Shown: in pieces, positions 1 to 7,254 of the stretch
Position numbering within the stretch: the stretch's first letter is position 1
Layout: every line of letters starts with the position of its first letter
Source: an uncultured Clostridia bacterium
GTDB lineage: Bacteria > Bacillota > Clostridia > Oscillospirales > Oscillospiraceae
Reading direction: 5' to 3'
DNA: 64,000 nt
Assembly: GCA_946412355.1 (NCBI GenBank)
Contig: CAMKGX010000002.1
Location: forward strand, 33,233-97,232
Position numbers and translations under genes: made by a program
The notes under the pieces: model-generated
What the model was told of the DNA's origin: nothing
Seen by the model: the letters and a program-made list of their open reading frames with translations, nothing else
The model's database searches: none

Positions 1-171
1 GGAAAGAGCGGCGATGTGGAATATCGGTATATCATCTGTGGAAGCTATATGGTGTTCCACCACTATCAGGAGGGCACCGTATACATCGACCGCATTCTCT
101 ATGGTCGGCGCGATTACATGGCGATCCTGTTCGGGGCGCTGCTTGAGGATACCGACGCTGAAGCGCAGTAG
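1..171 (+). CDS. RelE/ParE-family toxin, C-terminal part (5' end outside window)
   Basis: Reading from base 1 in frame 1 gives 56 codons and a TAG at 169-171. The start lies before the window. The residues run YRYIICGSYMVFHHY, then VYIDRILYGRRDYMAILFG. This is the usual C-terminal strand pattern of RelE/ParE toxins, where an Arg-Ile-Leu-His/Tyr-x-Arg-Arg-Asp segment ends the fold. Family members inhibit translation or gyrase and pair with an upstream antitoxin, which would lie just left of the window. It sits at the edge of the AT-richer mobile region, a typical place for an addiction module. The family assignment rests on the pattern only. Confidence 0.72.
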   Translation, partial: GKSGDVEYRYIICGSYMVFHHYQEGTVYIDRILYGRRDYMAILFGALLEDTDAEAQ

Positions 172-365
172 GCAAAACGGGACAGCTTCCGCAGTTTCCT
201 TATTTACAGCCCGGAAGTTTTTGCCCGCTCCGCGGCTGACCCATTTTTGACCCAGGCCGAAAAATGACGGCGTGGAACGGATGGACAACGCATCAACCTT
301 TCGCAACAAAAAGTGTACGCTTTAGCACCAAAATGACGCAAAACTCACAATCACGCCGCGCACGG

Positions 366-401
366 AAAGGTCGGTAATTCTATCAAAATTACCGACCTTT
401 T
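366..401 (+). terminator. Hairpin, probable terminator before direct repeat
   Basis: A perfect 14-bp stem (366-379 with 387-400) and a 7-nt loop, with A-rich 5' and T-rich 3' flanks, so it could work in both directions. It directly precedes the direct repeat at 404. The stretch 172-365 shows no convincing coding sequence. Confidence 0.6.
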
Positions 402-403
402 AT

Positions 404-476
404 GCGTTAGGACACCGGTTTTCATACAATTCGGCGTTTCTTACCTCCAAGCGGGGGTGGGTGCAAAGTGGGTGCA
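404..476. repeat. Direct repeat copy 1, att-like
   Basis: About 73 bp beginning GCGTTAGGACACC and ending in two GTGGGTGCAA words. It is colinear with 1441-1513 with only scattered mismatches. Both copies are immediately preceded by a hairpin, and together they flank the nuclease gene at 578-1132. The arrangement resembles attachment-site duplications left by site-specific integration, but no tyrosine integrase is visible nearby. Confidence 0.75.
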
Positions 477-577
477 AATAAAGATACCAGGAAGATTGCA
501 CATAAAAGCACTTTTCCATGGGACAAAGGTATAGTATAATTATTTTATCACATATGATGAGGAAGGGCGGTGCTTTC

Positions 578-1132
578 TTGAAACGCCTAACAACTCAAGA
601 TTTCGTTGCCCGGGCAAAAAAACTATATGGGGATAAGTACGATTATTCAAAAGTTGACTATAAGAATACTGAGACCAAGGTTTGTATTATCTGCCCAGAA
701 CATGGAGAGTTTTGGCAAACACCCAATAACCATTTGTTTGGCGCAGGGTGCCCGACTTGTCCACAGAGCAACCTGGAGGGAGAGCTTCGACAGTTCTTAA
801 TCAAAAACGGTATTGTATTTGAACAAGAGCGTGGTTTTGATTGGTTGAGACACAAGAAAAAGCTTTTCCTTGACTTCTACCTTCCAGATTACCAGGTTGC
901 AATAGAATGTCAGGGTAAGCAGCATTTTGTGCCGATTGATCTGTTTGGTGGAGAGGAATTCTTTGAGAAGACCTTAGAGCGAGATAGGATAAAACATGAG
1001 TTGTGCGAAAAGCATGGGATAGATCTCCTTTACTTTTCGAACGCAGCAATAGATTATCCATATCCTGTTATTGAGACCTATGGATCATTGCTGGATGAAA
1101 TAGTTCGACATGGAAAGTACAAGAATGAATAG
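578..1132 (+). CDS. DUF723-type Zn-finger / PD-(D/E)XK-like nuclease
   Basis: Protein of about 184 residues. The N-terminal half carries the phage-type repeat HGDKYDYSKV-like (LYGDKYDYSKVDYKN), then CPEHGEFWQTPNNHL and CPTC, a short zinc-finger-like unit common in phage homing proteins. The C-terminal half (FLDFYLPDYQ, then AIECQGKQHF) matches the D-(x)n-ExQ core of Vsr/DUF559-like PD-(D/E)XK nucleases. The TTG at 578 is chosen because a GGAAGGGCGG element lies 7 nt upstream and the protein then begins KRLTTQDFVARAKK, the normal family start. ATGs at 518, 554 and 557 lack a ribosome site. The gene is alone between two 73-bp direct repeats, so it looks like a mobile cargo cassette. Confidence 0.75.
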   Translation: MKRLTTQDFVARAKKLYGDKYDYSKVDYKNTETKVCIICPEHGEFWQTPNNHLFGAGCPTCPQSNLEGELRQFLIKNGIVFEQERGFDWLRHKKKLFLDFYLPDYQVAIECQGKQHFVPIDLFGGEEFFEKTLERDRIKHELCEKHGIDLLYFSNAAIDYPYPVIETYGSLLDEIVRHGKYKNE

Positions 1133-1223
1133 TGCCTTGTAGGAATTGAACAATCAAGACTTGTATAGTTTCAGCAGAAATAAGGATGTTGACAGAAAAG
1201 GGAATATAGGGAAAAACCTGGAA

Positions 1224-1432
1224 CCTTTTAGCGAATCTTGAGAAACGCCAAAATGTGTAGGGGGTGGGTGCAAATTTAGAAATGCCCCAATCCCTGAAAA
1301 TACCAAGAAAAGCAAAAAAGCGAGACAGGCAGATGCATGTTTGCACCCGCCTGTCTCGCTTTGCCCTTGTAGTAAGGGTTTTCCCGGGTAGAAACGCAAA
1401 AAAGTACACAGGCTATGTATCATAGCCTGTGT
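1224..1432. repeat. Structured repeat module, copy A
   Basis: About 210 nt homologous to 6082-6294. It has three hairpins in order: a decayed CCTTTT...CGCCAAAA arm pair at the left end, a 14-bp stem at 1317-1330 / 1349-1362 (AAAGCGAGACAGGC), and an 11-12-bp stem at 1406-1416 / 1422-1432. Between the first two lies the word GGGTGGGTGCAA, present again inverted before the second stem closes. The right-most stem differs from copy B at two pairs, with both partners changed. Confidence 0.7.
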
Positions 1433-1440
1433 AACAATGT

Positions 1441-1513
1441 GCGTTAGGACACCAGTAATCATACAATTTGGCGTTTCTTACCTCCAAACGGGGGTGGGTG
1501 CAAGGTGGGTTCA
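1441..1513. repeat. Direct repeat copy 2, att-like
   Basis: Second copy of the 73-bp repeat at 404-476. It follows the last hairpin of structured module A by 8 nt. See copy 1 for the interpretation. Confidence 0.75.
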
Positions 1514-1634
1514 GATTATGTAAACCACCTGCGCCCATCTTTTTTGCCGAATACATCCAGTTGGACGTTGTGCTCCGGTTTCGGTATTGCTACAATTGCG
1601 GTGGATAACTGTATTATATGAATCGCTCTCCTCA

Positions 1635-1808
1635 TCAGTTCGCACCAATACTCGAATTAAGGTATTCTATACTCAACTCATCAAACAGCTTTGAAATCAT
1701 GGGCGCCCGAGGAGGTATGTATTTTGTTTCACTTATAGTGTAAATAAACCACGCGGGAAGATTAAGCGATAGCAGGAGTCGAACAGTCTCTTCATCCAAG
1801 CCTTTTAA
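1635..1808 (-). pseudogene. Gene fragment, unknown family
   Basis: On the minus strand about 56 codons stay open to a TGA at 1635-1637. They encode residues such as LDEETVRLLLSLNLPAWFIY, then KYIPPRAPMISKLFDELS, which read like real protein. There is an in-frame stop just upstream (near 1806-1814) and no start or ribosome site, so this appears to be the decayed 3' end of a lost gene. Other frames of 1514-1879 show nothing better. Confidence 0.35.
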
Positions 1809-1879
1809 TCGTTATTCTTCACACCAAGTCAGATCAGATGCGCTTTATTAGATGTGCTTTGCTTTCACATCCCAATGAA

Positions 1880-2389
1880 CTAATCTTTTTCCGTCTCATC
1901 ATAGACATGTTTTTCAGCATATGCCATCATGGAGTTATTCCTCCAGCCATGTGCTGTAAAGACCAGTAAAGGAATAATTGCTACCAACAAACTGTTTTTG
2001 ATGATTATTCCCGCAGCAAACACAGCAATAATACAAATGCCAATGAGCGCCATGATCGCAACATGCTCTTTCAGCCATTTCTTTTTGAAGTACTCAATCT
2101 TGTCTTTATGGTCGAATACACTTGATTTTACCAACTGGTTCAGATTTTTCTCTGCGGCAACCATGTATTCCTGTTCGGAGAGTCTTTTACCGCTGAGCAG
2201 TTCATTGACCGTAACGCCAAAGAGTTCGCTCATTTTCATCAAGGCATCTGCCGGGGGCATATATACGCCTGTTTCCCAACGGGAAACAGTTTTGTTCGTA
2301 ACGCCGATCTGTTCTCCAAGCTGCTCTTGAGTAAGCCCGTTCTGTTTTCTGAGTTGAGCGATGAAATTACCGATTGATAAGAGATCCAT
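1880..2389 (-). CDS. XRE-family regulator with two C-terminal membrane segments
   Basis: 169 residues. Residues 5-60 form an XRE helix-turn-helix (GNFIAQLRKQNGLTQEQLGEQ, then VTNKTVSRWETGVYMPP). The C-terminal third holds two hydrophobic stretches (AIMALIGICIIAVFAAGIII and LLVAIIPLLVFTAHG), so it is probably membrane-tethered. Such small HTH-membrane proteins are common in clostridial mobile elements; what it senses is unknown. The ATG at 2389 is preferred over 2395 because GGAGG then sits 8 nt upstream instead of 2. Confidence 0.85.
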   Translation of the reverse strand: MDLLSIGNFIAQLRKQNGLTQEQLGEQIGVTNKTVSRWETGVYMPPADALMKMSELFGVTVNELLSGKRLSEQEYMVAAEKNLNQLVKSSVFDHKDKIEYFKKKWLKEHVAIMALIGICIIAVFAAGIIIKNSLLVAIIPLLVFTAHGWRNNSMMAYAEKHVYDETEKD

Positions 2390-2515
2390 TTTCATTACCT
2401 CCAGGAAGAATTATAGCAGGTTTATCTCAAATTGTCTTTACCACAAACAGCGAATCGGCTCAAAAGAGAATTCTTCTTTCGGACAGGGAACTGTTTCCGG
2501 AATAAAAACAATAAA

Positions 2516-2550
2516 ACAGGATCGCTATCTTGTTAAAATAGCAATCCTGT
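2516..2550 (-). terminator. Hairpin with T-rich tail on minus strand
   Basis: A 13-bp stem (2516-2528 with 2538-2550). Its one imperfect pair becomes G-U only on the minus strand, where TTTTATTGTTTTT follows. No minus-strand gene ends here, so it may be a relic. The rest of 2390-2709 holds only AT-rich sequence. Confidence 0.4.
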
Positions 2551-2709
2551 TCTGATCACTTTAGGCTGAATCCAGGAATGATACAATTTAGCGAATTTCC
2601 CTTGTAATTTCTGACTTTTCGTGATACTCTGGCACTGAGCAGAAAAGTGTATATGTAGGCTAAATTTACCGCTTTTTCATAATTGAGCTGGTTCGGGGGG
2701 TGCAGCGCC

Positions 2710-3702
2710 GTGGAGAAAAAGGTGACAAGGATTCCACCAAAGAGTGAGCTTTCCATGGATCCCTTCAAGCATGTGGGAATCTACTGCCGGGTCAGTTCCT
2801 CATCCAAGAAACAGCTCCACAGCCTAGCTGCGCAGGCATCCGGGTTGGCCCGGCGGGTGGCTACCCAGCATCTCTGGAAGCTGGAGGACATTTACCTGGA
2901 TGTTGCCTCCGGAAGTGACAGCCAGCGGGTGGAATACCGCAGGATGCTGGAGGACGCCGTGAAGGGTAAAATCGACCTTGTCGTAGTCAAGAGTTCCAGC
3001 CGCCTGGGACGGGATACTGTGGAGGTGATCCAGGCCTGCCGGGATTTGGCTGCCCATCACTGTGATGTGTATTTCGATAATGCGGATGAGTATTATTCGA
3101 GGCTTGGTCCGCTGGTTGTAGAGATAACGGCCGCTGTAGACCAGGCGGAAAATGAGAGCCGCAGCGAGAATATCAGCTTGGGCATCCGCCGGCAGATGGA
3201 ATCTGGGAGTTCCAAAATCTATGACCGGGTATGCTTTGGGTATGATCACGATGCGGACGGGCATCTGGTCATACGAGAGGACCAGGCCGTTGTTGTCAGA
3301 AAAATCTTCATGCTCTATCTAGTCGGCAACAGTGTGCTGAAAATCAAACGGGCGCTGGAGAATGAAGAAATCCCGGCGCCGCGCGGCGGAACGACCTGGC
3401 CGAAGAGAACAATTGAAGCGATACTGACAAACGCGAAGTACGCGGGCACATCCTATGCCCGTACCTACTGTATTGCTGATGCCGACAGCGGGCGCGGGAT
3501 CGTCGCAACGGGCGATAAGGGAGAACAGTATATTCTGTTCGGCGCCATAGATAATAATCCTCCAATCATCCCCCCGAAGACATTTGATAAAGTTCAGCAG
3601 ATGCGGATGGATCGCAGCAATATCGAATACGACCCGGATGGAACGAAAAAGAGAAAGAGCACGCACTATTCCTCGAAGCAGAAACCTGCCGGAGATGTTT
3701 GA
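2710..3702 (+). CDS. Serine recombinase (resolvase/invertase fold), short form
   Basis: 330 residues. The N-terminal resolvase domain carries GIYCRVSSSSKKQ with the candidate nucleophilic serine near residue 30, and SSSRLGRDTVEV further on. It is followed by a recombinase-type domain (GYDHDADGHLVIREDQA, then IKRALENEEIPAPRGG and TWPKRTIEAILTNAKYAGT). It ends soon after, without the zinc-ribbon/coiled-coil region of typical 450-550-residue large serine recombinases, so it is either a short family or a truncated copy. The GTG start at 2710 is chosen for the G-rich element 9 nt upstream and a family-like N-terminus; the upstream TTG at 2683 lacks one. It is the only recombinase in the island. 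Confidence 0.85.
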   Translation: MEKKVTRIPPKSELSMDPFKHVGIYCRVSSSSKKQLHSLAAQASGLARRVATQHLWKLEDIYLDVASGSDSQRVEYRRMLEDAVKGKIDLVVVKSSSRLGRDTVEVIQACRDLAAHHCDVYFDNADEYYSRLGPLVVEITAAVDQAENESRSENISLGIRRQMESGSSKIYDRVCFGYDHDADGHLVIREDQAVVVRKIFMLYLVGNSVLKIKRALENEEIPAPRGGTTWPKRTIEAILTNAKYAGTSYARTYCIADADSGRGIVATGDKGEQYILFGAIDNNPPIIPPKTFDKVQQMRMDRSNIEYDPDGTKKRKSTHYSSKQKPAGDV

Positions 3703-3719
3703 CATACTAATCCAACGGA

Positions 3720-5669
3720 CTAATTGACATCAAACAGCTGATAGCCGTTTTTTTCGGCATTCTTTCCTTTTTCGCCAGCCTGTACCAGCTGCCCGCTCTT
3801 TTTCTCATACCAGTAGAAGCCCGTCCAAGCCCAGGAGAATGCCGTGAGAACAAAGCTGATCTTCACACAATCGTAAGGCTTGCCGTTTACCTTGATCGTC
3901 TCCTCGCCGACTTTTTCCGCGGAGAATTCGCCGAGACCCATAGCGCCGCGGTTATTCCCTGTTCCAATCGAATAGAATACGATCTGCTTTTCTTCCGAAG
4001 CGATAAAGGCCGGCATGGACATATCCATCATCTGGTACCAGAGGCCGTCGCCGATTTTGAAGGTTTTGTTCTGGCTTTTGCCTTTGAAGGTCCCAGACAG
4101 CTTGATGGTTCCGCCGTCTTTTTGCGCAATGAGGTCCGTCTGGTCGGACGGCCTTTTGTACTGCCAGCGCACACATGACAGATTACGCTCTACCTGAAAT
4201 GTTTCCTCAGACCACGTGGCGCCGTCCCGCAGCAGGCTTTGAGTGATCTCGCCTTTTTCTGCATAGCCCGACACATCTACGTGTCGGGTTTCTGTATCAC
4301 CGGATTTCCGGTATTCCAACATAGAAACGCCTTCAGGGTAAGTATAACCCGGAATGTCATAGGAGGAAATCGCCTTCTGGGAGAATACAAGGCAGCCCTT
4401 TCGGAACACCTTGTCGATGAACTGAATGTTGGAAATGTCTTCTGCAGGATCCTTTTCCAGCAGGATCAGGTCGGCCTCCATGCCTTCCTTCACGAGCCCT
4501 TTGCGCTCCGCGATCCCCAGATGCTCGGCGCCGTTTTTGGTGGCAAGGACGATGGCCTGCATGGGGCTAAGTCCGGCTTCCACGTAATACGCGAGCTCTT
4601 TGTGCTCGATTTCGCCTGTCATGCTCTCCAGCATGCTGTCCGTGCCCATGGCGATCGGGATTCCCGCGTCGTACAGCACCTTAAGATTGTGCAGGCTGTG
4701 CGTCAGTCTTGCCGGATCCTTTTCGTAGGTCATGGCGTTTACGGTGGGAACGAAGCGCGCTCCCGACTCTTTCCACAGCGCGATGATTGGATCGCCCGGC
4801 TCGATGTCCCGGTCCAGGATGCCGTGCTCGATGCCGTAGATCCCGGCCTCGAGCAGTTCTTTTACGTCGTCGTAATAGAACACGTGCGCCGTCGCGTTCA
4901 GGCCGTTTTCCTTGCCCTCGCGGATGATCTGCCGCATCAGCTCCCGGTCGATCTTCCGGATCGTCCGCTTTTCATCGAAATACCAGTAGTCGCCGCCCTG
5001 ATAGGTGAACTTCAGGAAGTCGACGCCCGCTTTTTTCAGCTCCCGGATTCCTTCGCTCACCTGCTCCGGCGTGGAGACCTCAATGGCCATTTCCGCCTTC
5101 GCCCAGGGACTGTTCGAACCGAGGGTGCTGGCGGGATGCCCGCCGGGAGCCGTGAAGTTGGGACCGACGATCAGCAGTTCGGGGCCTGTGAACTCTCCCG
5201 ATTTCAGCTTATCGCGCAGCTTGTAGATAAAATGCTTCGGCGCATCCAGATCCTTGATCGTTGTGATGCCGTAGGGCAGCACTCCCTCGCTGAATATTTG
5301 AGGGATCTTCTCCCGAAGGAAACCGTCGCTCTCTTCCTCGTTATGGCAGCTGAATCCACCCTGTATATGAACATGAGAGTCAATCAGTCCGGGCATAAGG
5401 GTAAAACCGGTCCCGTCGATCACGGCCGCGGCGACGTCCTCGATCGCTTCGCCGCTGACCGTCCGGATCGCGCCGTTTTTTATGAGGACGTTCTGGTGAA
5501 ACAGCTCGCTGCCGTCGCCTACGATGACATGGACGTCCCGGATCAGATACCCGTCCGTCTCCTTTTTCCTGGGACGGCGCAGAAATTTGATCAGGGCAAA
5601 TAGAACGACGCCCGTTCCGACGATGATCTGGATCCAGGCAATAAGGGGCATCCCCAAAAAACTCGGCAT
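3720..5669 (-). CDS. Membrane-anchored metal-dependent amidohydrolase with extra C-terminal domain
   Basis: 649 residues. An N-terminal anchor (about residues 8-30, rich in Ile/Val/Leu) is followed by a basic stretch RRPRKK, placing the enzyme on the extracytoplasmic face or membrane surface. The amidohydrolase barrel spans about 40-440, with ligands His99 and His101 (DSHVH), candidate carbamylated Lys220 (FLKFTYQGG), His262 (TAHVFY), His282 (GIEHG) and Asp344 (MGTDS). This resembles the imidazolonepropionase/prolidase-like branch. Residues 450-649 form an additional domain I do not recognise, without catalytic motifs I can name. The ATG at 5669 has AGGAGG nearby. It lies 24 nt downstream of the AbrB-like gene, forming a two-gene operon. 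The substrate is unknown. Confidence 0.85.
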   Translation of the reverse strand: MPSFLGMPLIAWIQIIVGTGVVLFALIKFLRRPRKKETDGYLIRDVHVIVGDGSELFHQNVLIKNGAIRTVSGEAIEDVAAAVIDGTGFTLMPGLIDSHVHIQGGFSCHNEEESDGFLREKIPQIFSEGVLPYGITTIKDLDAPKHFIYKLRDKLKSGEFTGPELLIVGPNFTAPGGHPASTLGSNSPWAKAEMAIEVSTPEQVSEGIRELKKAGVDFLKFTYQGGDYWYFDEKRTIRKIDRELMRQIIREGKENGLNATAHVFYYDDVKELLEAGIYGIEHGILDRDIEPGDPIIALWKESGARFVPTVNAMTYEKDPARLTHSLHNLKVLYDAGIPIAMGTDSMLESMTGEIEHKELAYYVEAGLSPMQAIVLATKNGAEHLGIAERKGLVKEGMEADLILLEKDPAEDISNIQFIDKVFRKGCLVFSQKAISSYDIPGYTYPEGVSMLEYRKSGDTETRHVDVSGYAEKGEITQSLLRDGATWSEETFQVERNLSCVRWQYKRPSDQTDLIAQKDGGTIKLSGTFKGKSQNKTFKIGDGLWYQMMDMSMPAFIASEEKQIVFYSIGTGNNRGAMGLGEFSAEKVGEETIKVNGKPYDCVKISFVLTAFSWAWTGFYWYEKKSGQLVQAGEKGKNAEKNGYQLFDVN

Positions 5670-5693
5670 AATTGTTACCTCCTGTTCCGTCGC

Positions 5694-5891
5694 TTATCCG
5701 AAAAGCTTTTTGAAATAATCGTCAAAGGAATCCTTCGGGGGGATTGCCATACCCTGTTTTTCATCGGCCAGGATCAACAGGTGATCTCCTGGCTTAATAT
5801 CAAATACTTCGCGCGCTTCTTTAGGGATGACGATTTGTCCCTTTGTTCCGACCGTTACGGTCCATGCGTATTTTCCTTCCGGCTTTCCCAT
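5694..5891 (-). CDS. AbrB/MazE-family swapped-hairpin DNA-binding protein
   Basis: 65 residues with the complete AbrB motif: VTVGTKGQIVIPKEAREVF, then KPGDHLLILADEKQG. These proteins dimerise into a DNA-binding beta barrel and often autoregulate. It is the first gene of an operon with the downstream membrane amidohydrolase. A perfect sigma-A promoter lies at 5924-5952, and ATTGACA/TGTCAAT half-sites flank that promoter, so self-repression is plausible. AAGGAGCT precedes the ATG. Confidence 0.9.
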   Translation of the reverse strand: MGKPEGKYAWTVTVGTKGQIVIPKEAREVFDIKPGDHLLILADEKQGMAIPPKDSFDDYFKKLFG

Positions 5892-5923
5892 GTGAATCCA
5901 GCTCCTTTCTTATTGACATACAA

Positions 5924-5952
5924 ATTATACATTTCATACTATTGTTTGTCAA
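5924..5952 (-). promoter_or_regulatory. Promoter of abrB-like/amidohydrolase operon
   Basis: On the minus strand TTGACA (5947-5952), a 17-nt spacer and TATAAT (5924-5929). The -35 word recurs in inverted orientation about 30 nt away (ATTGACA at 5912-5918), giving a symmetric arrangement across the promoter that could bind a dimeric regulator. Confidence 0.8.
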
Positions 5953-6081
5953 TATCTTTCCTTCTCCATTTCTGCTAGAAAAAAACCGCGCAATTAGCCT
6001 ATTTAAAATCAAGATTCTGCCAAAGAAATAGAGGCTAAAATAATTAAGCCCATTCCAAGGTGTCTAGGATGCCATAATAAA

Positions 6082-6294
6082 CCTTTTGGCGTATCTTGAG
6101 AAACGCCAAAAGGTATATGGGGTGGGTGCAATCTTTGAGGCTCCAAAACAAAGCGAAAACCTTGAAAAAAGCGAAAAAGCGAGACAACTTGATGCAAGGT
6201 TGCACCCACCTGTCTCGCTTTTCCCTTGTATCAAGGGGTTTCTAAGAGGGATACGCAAAAAAGTACCCAAGCTATTGTATCATAGCTTGGGTAC
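6082..6294. repeat. Structured repeat module, copy B
   Basis: Homologue of 1224-1432. Hairpin 1 is perfect here (CCTTTTGGCGT at 6082-6092 with 6103-6113). Hairpin 2 pairs AAAAGCGAGACA near 6175-6186 with TGTCTCGCTTTT at 6211-6222. Hairpin 3 pairs 6263-6275 with 6282-6294 over 13 bp. It abuts the initiator-tRNA remnant at 6300. The sequence between 5953 and 6081 shows no gene. Confidence 0.7.
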
Positions 6295-6299
6295 TAACG

Positions 6300-6366
6300 T
6301 GGTCGCGGGGGTGGGACTTGAACCTCACGACCTCCTGGTTATGAGCCCGGTTGTAGTCCCCCCACG
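6300..6366 (-). pseudogene. Initiator tRNA-Met (CAT) remnant lacking the D arm
   Basis: The minus strand shows an anticodon loop CTCATAA within a CCGGG/CCAGG stem (one mismatch), a TTCAAGT T-loop in a GTGAG/CCCAC stem (one mismatch), a CCCCGCG acceptor strand, then A and an encoded CCA. A partner CGTGGGG can pair as the 5' acceptor strand, but only 9 nt separate it from the anticodon stem, so the D arm is missing. It strongly resembles the 3' half of bacterial initiator tRNA, which suggests an integration scar rather than a working tRNA. Confidence 0.7.
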
Positions 6367-6446
6367 TCCTCAATCCCGCCGGGCAGCTACCAAGTCATTG
6401 TTGTTTCAAAACTCCCCTATGGGTGTTGCCCCAGCGGAAGTCCCAT

Positions 6447-6603
6447 ATCTTGGGGGAACCCTCAAGGGTTCCCTACACAATCTTGTACGCCACCACATAT
6501 TGTGCAAATGCTTAATAATTCACTACATCATCTCGTATTAATTCAACATCTTGGGGGAACCCTCAAGGGTTCCCTACATCATCATGGGGGAACCCCTTAA
6601 GCA
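6447..6603. repeat. Three copies of a GGGAACCC-TCAA-GGGTTCCC hairpin
   Basis: Two near-identical units of about 37 nt (6447-6484 and 6547-6583) each contain GGGAACCC, loop TCAA, GGGTTCCC followed by CTACA. A shortened third copy follows at 6584-6603. They lie between the tRNA remnant and the XRE gene. No coding sequence is credible in 6367-6715. Confidence 0.7.
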
Positions 6604-6715
6604 ATGTCATTATTGTCAATTATATTGTGTTGATTTGTGTAGCATATATAAGCGGCGGTATAAAAACAAGCCATGAGATGACATTCTCATGGCTTGCTAT
6701 ATTATGGTTTCTTTA

Positions 6716-6955
6716 TTATGGTTCCAAACTATCTTCAACGAATAAGGGGGAGCAGAAGAACTCGCTGATGTCTATATCCAGCCCCTGGCATAATTCGTGG
6801 ATGATCCTCAATTTCACTGAGTCATAGGAGCAGTTTATGACGTTTCCGATGGTCGACTTTGGAACACCGCTCTTAATATAGAGCTGGTATTGCGTCATGC
6901 CACGCTCTTTCAGTAACTCCTCAAGCCGCATGCTTACGGCTTTATTAAGTTGCAT
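6716..6955 (-). CDS. Small XRE-family HTH protein
   Basis: 79 residues, essentially one XRE DNA-binding domain: MRLEELLKERGMTQYQLYIK, SGVPKSTIGNVI, then an acidic helix (IIHELCQGLDIDISEFF). Single-domain regulators of this type repress neighbouring mobile-element genes. The ATG at 6955 begins MQLNKAVS; an internal Met at residue 9 could also serve. The upstream gap 6956-7254 contains AT-rich sequence with several GTTAAC-like words but no other gene I can support. Confidence 0.85.
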   Translation of the reverse strand: MQLNKAVSMRLEELLKERGMTQYQLYIKSGVPKSTIGNVINCSYDSVKLRIIHELCQGLDIDISEFFCSPLFVEDSLEP

Positions 6956-7254
6956 ATATCTTGTTTGTCGGCCTTGTTTTGGCGCTGAAACCTTGTTAAA
7001 TGTTAACTTACCGTTGATTTTTGTTAAAATAATAACGATACTTCTCTTCCAGACGCCTCGAATTTAAGCCAAAACAGGGCCTTCCGGCAGCGCTTATGTC
7101 CAGGTTATGGTGGCCTCACGGTGGGTTTCAATCTATTTATTCCCCGGCGGGTTCTCTCCGAGGTAACCCTCAATGGCGGTTTTTGTCGAATAGATTAGAC
7201 AAGAGCACAGTCTATATATCTTTATATTTTTGATATTATCTTGTCTTAACGATT

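Noticed and set aside
4239..5603. 454-codon open frame on the plus strand opposite the amidohydrolase
   Set aside because: Shadow of the real minus-strand gene: low-complexity composition, no ribosome site, no family resemblance.
7100..7190. CRISPR-like word GGTGGGTTTCAATC before the XRE gene
   Set aside because: Single copy, with no spacing pattern.
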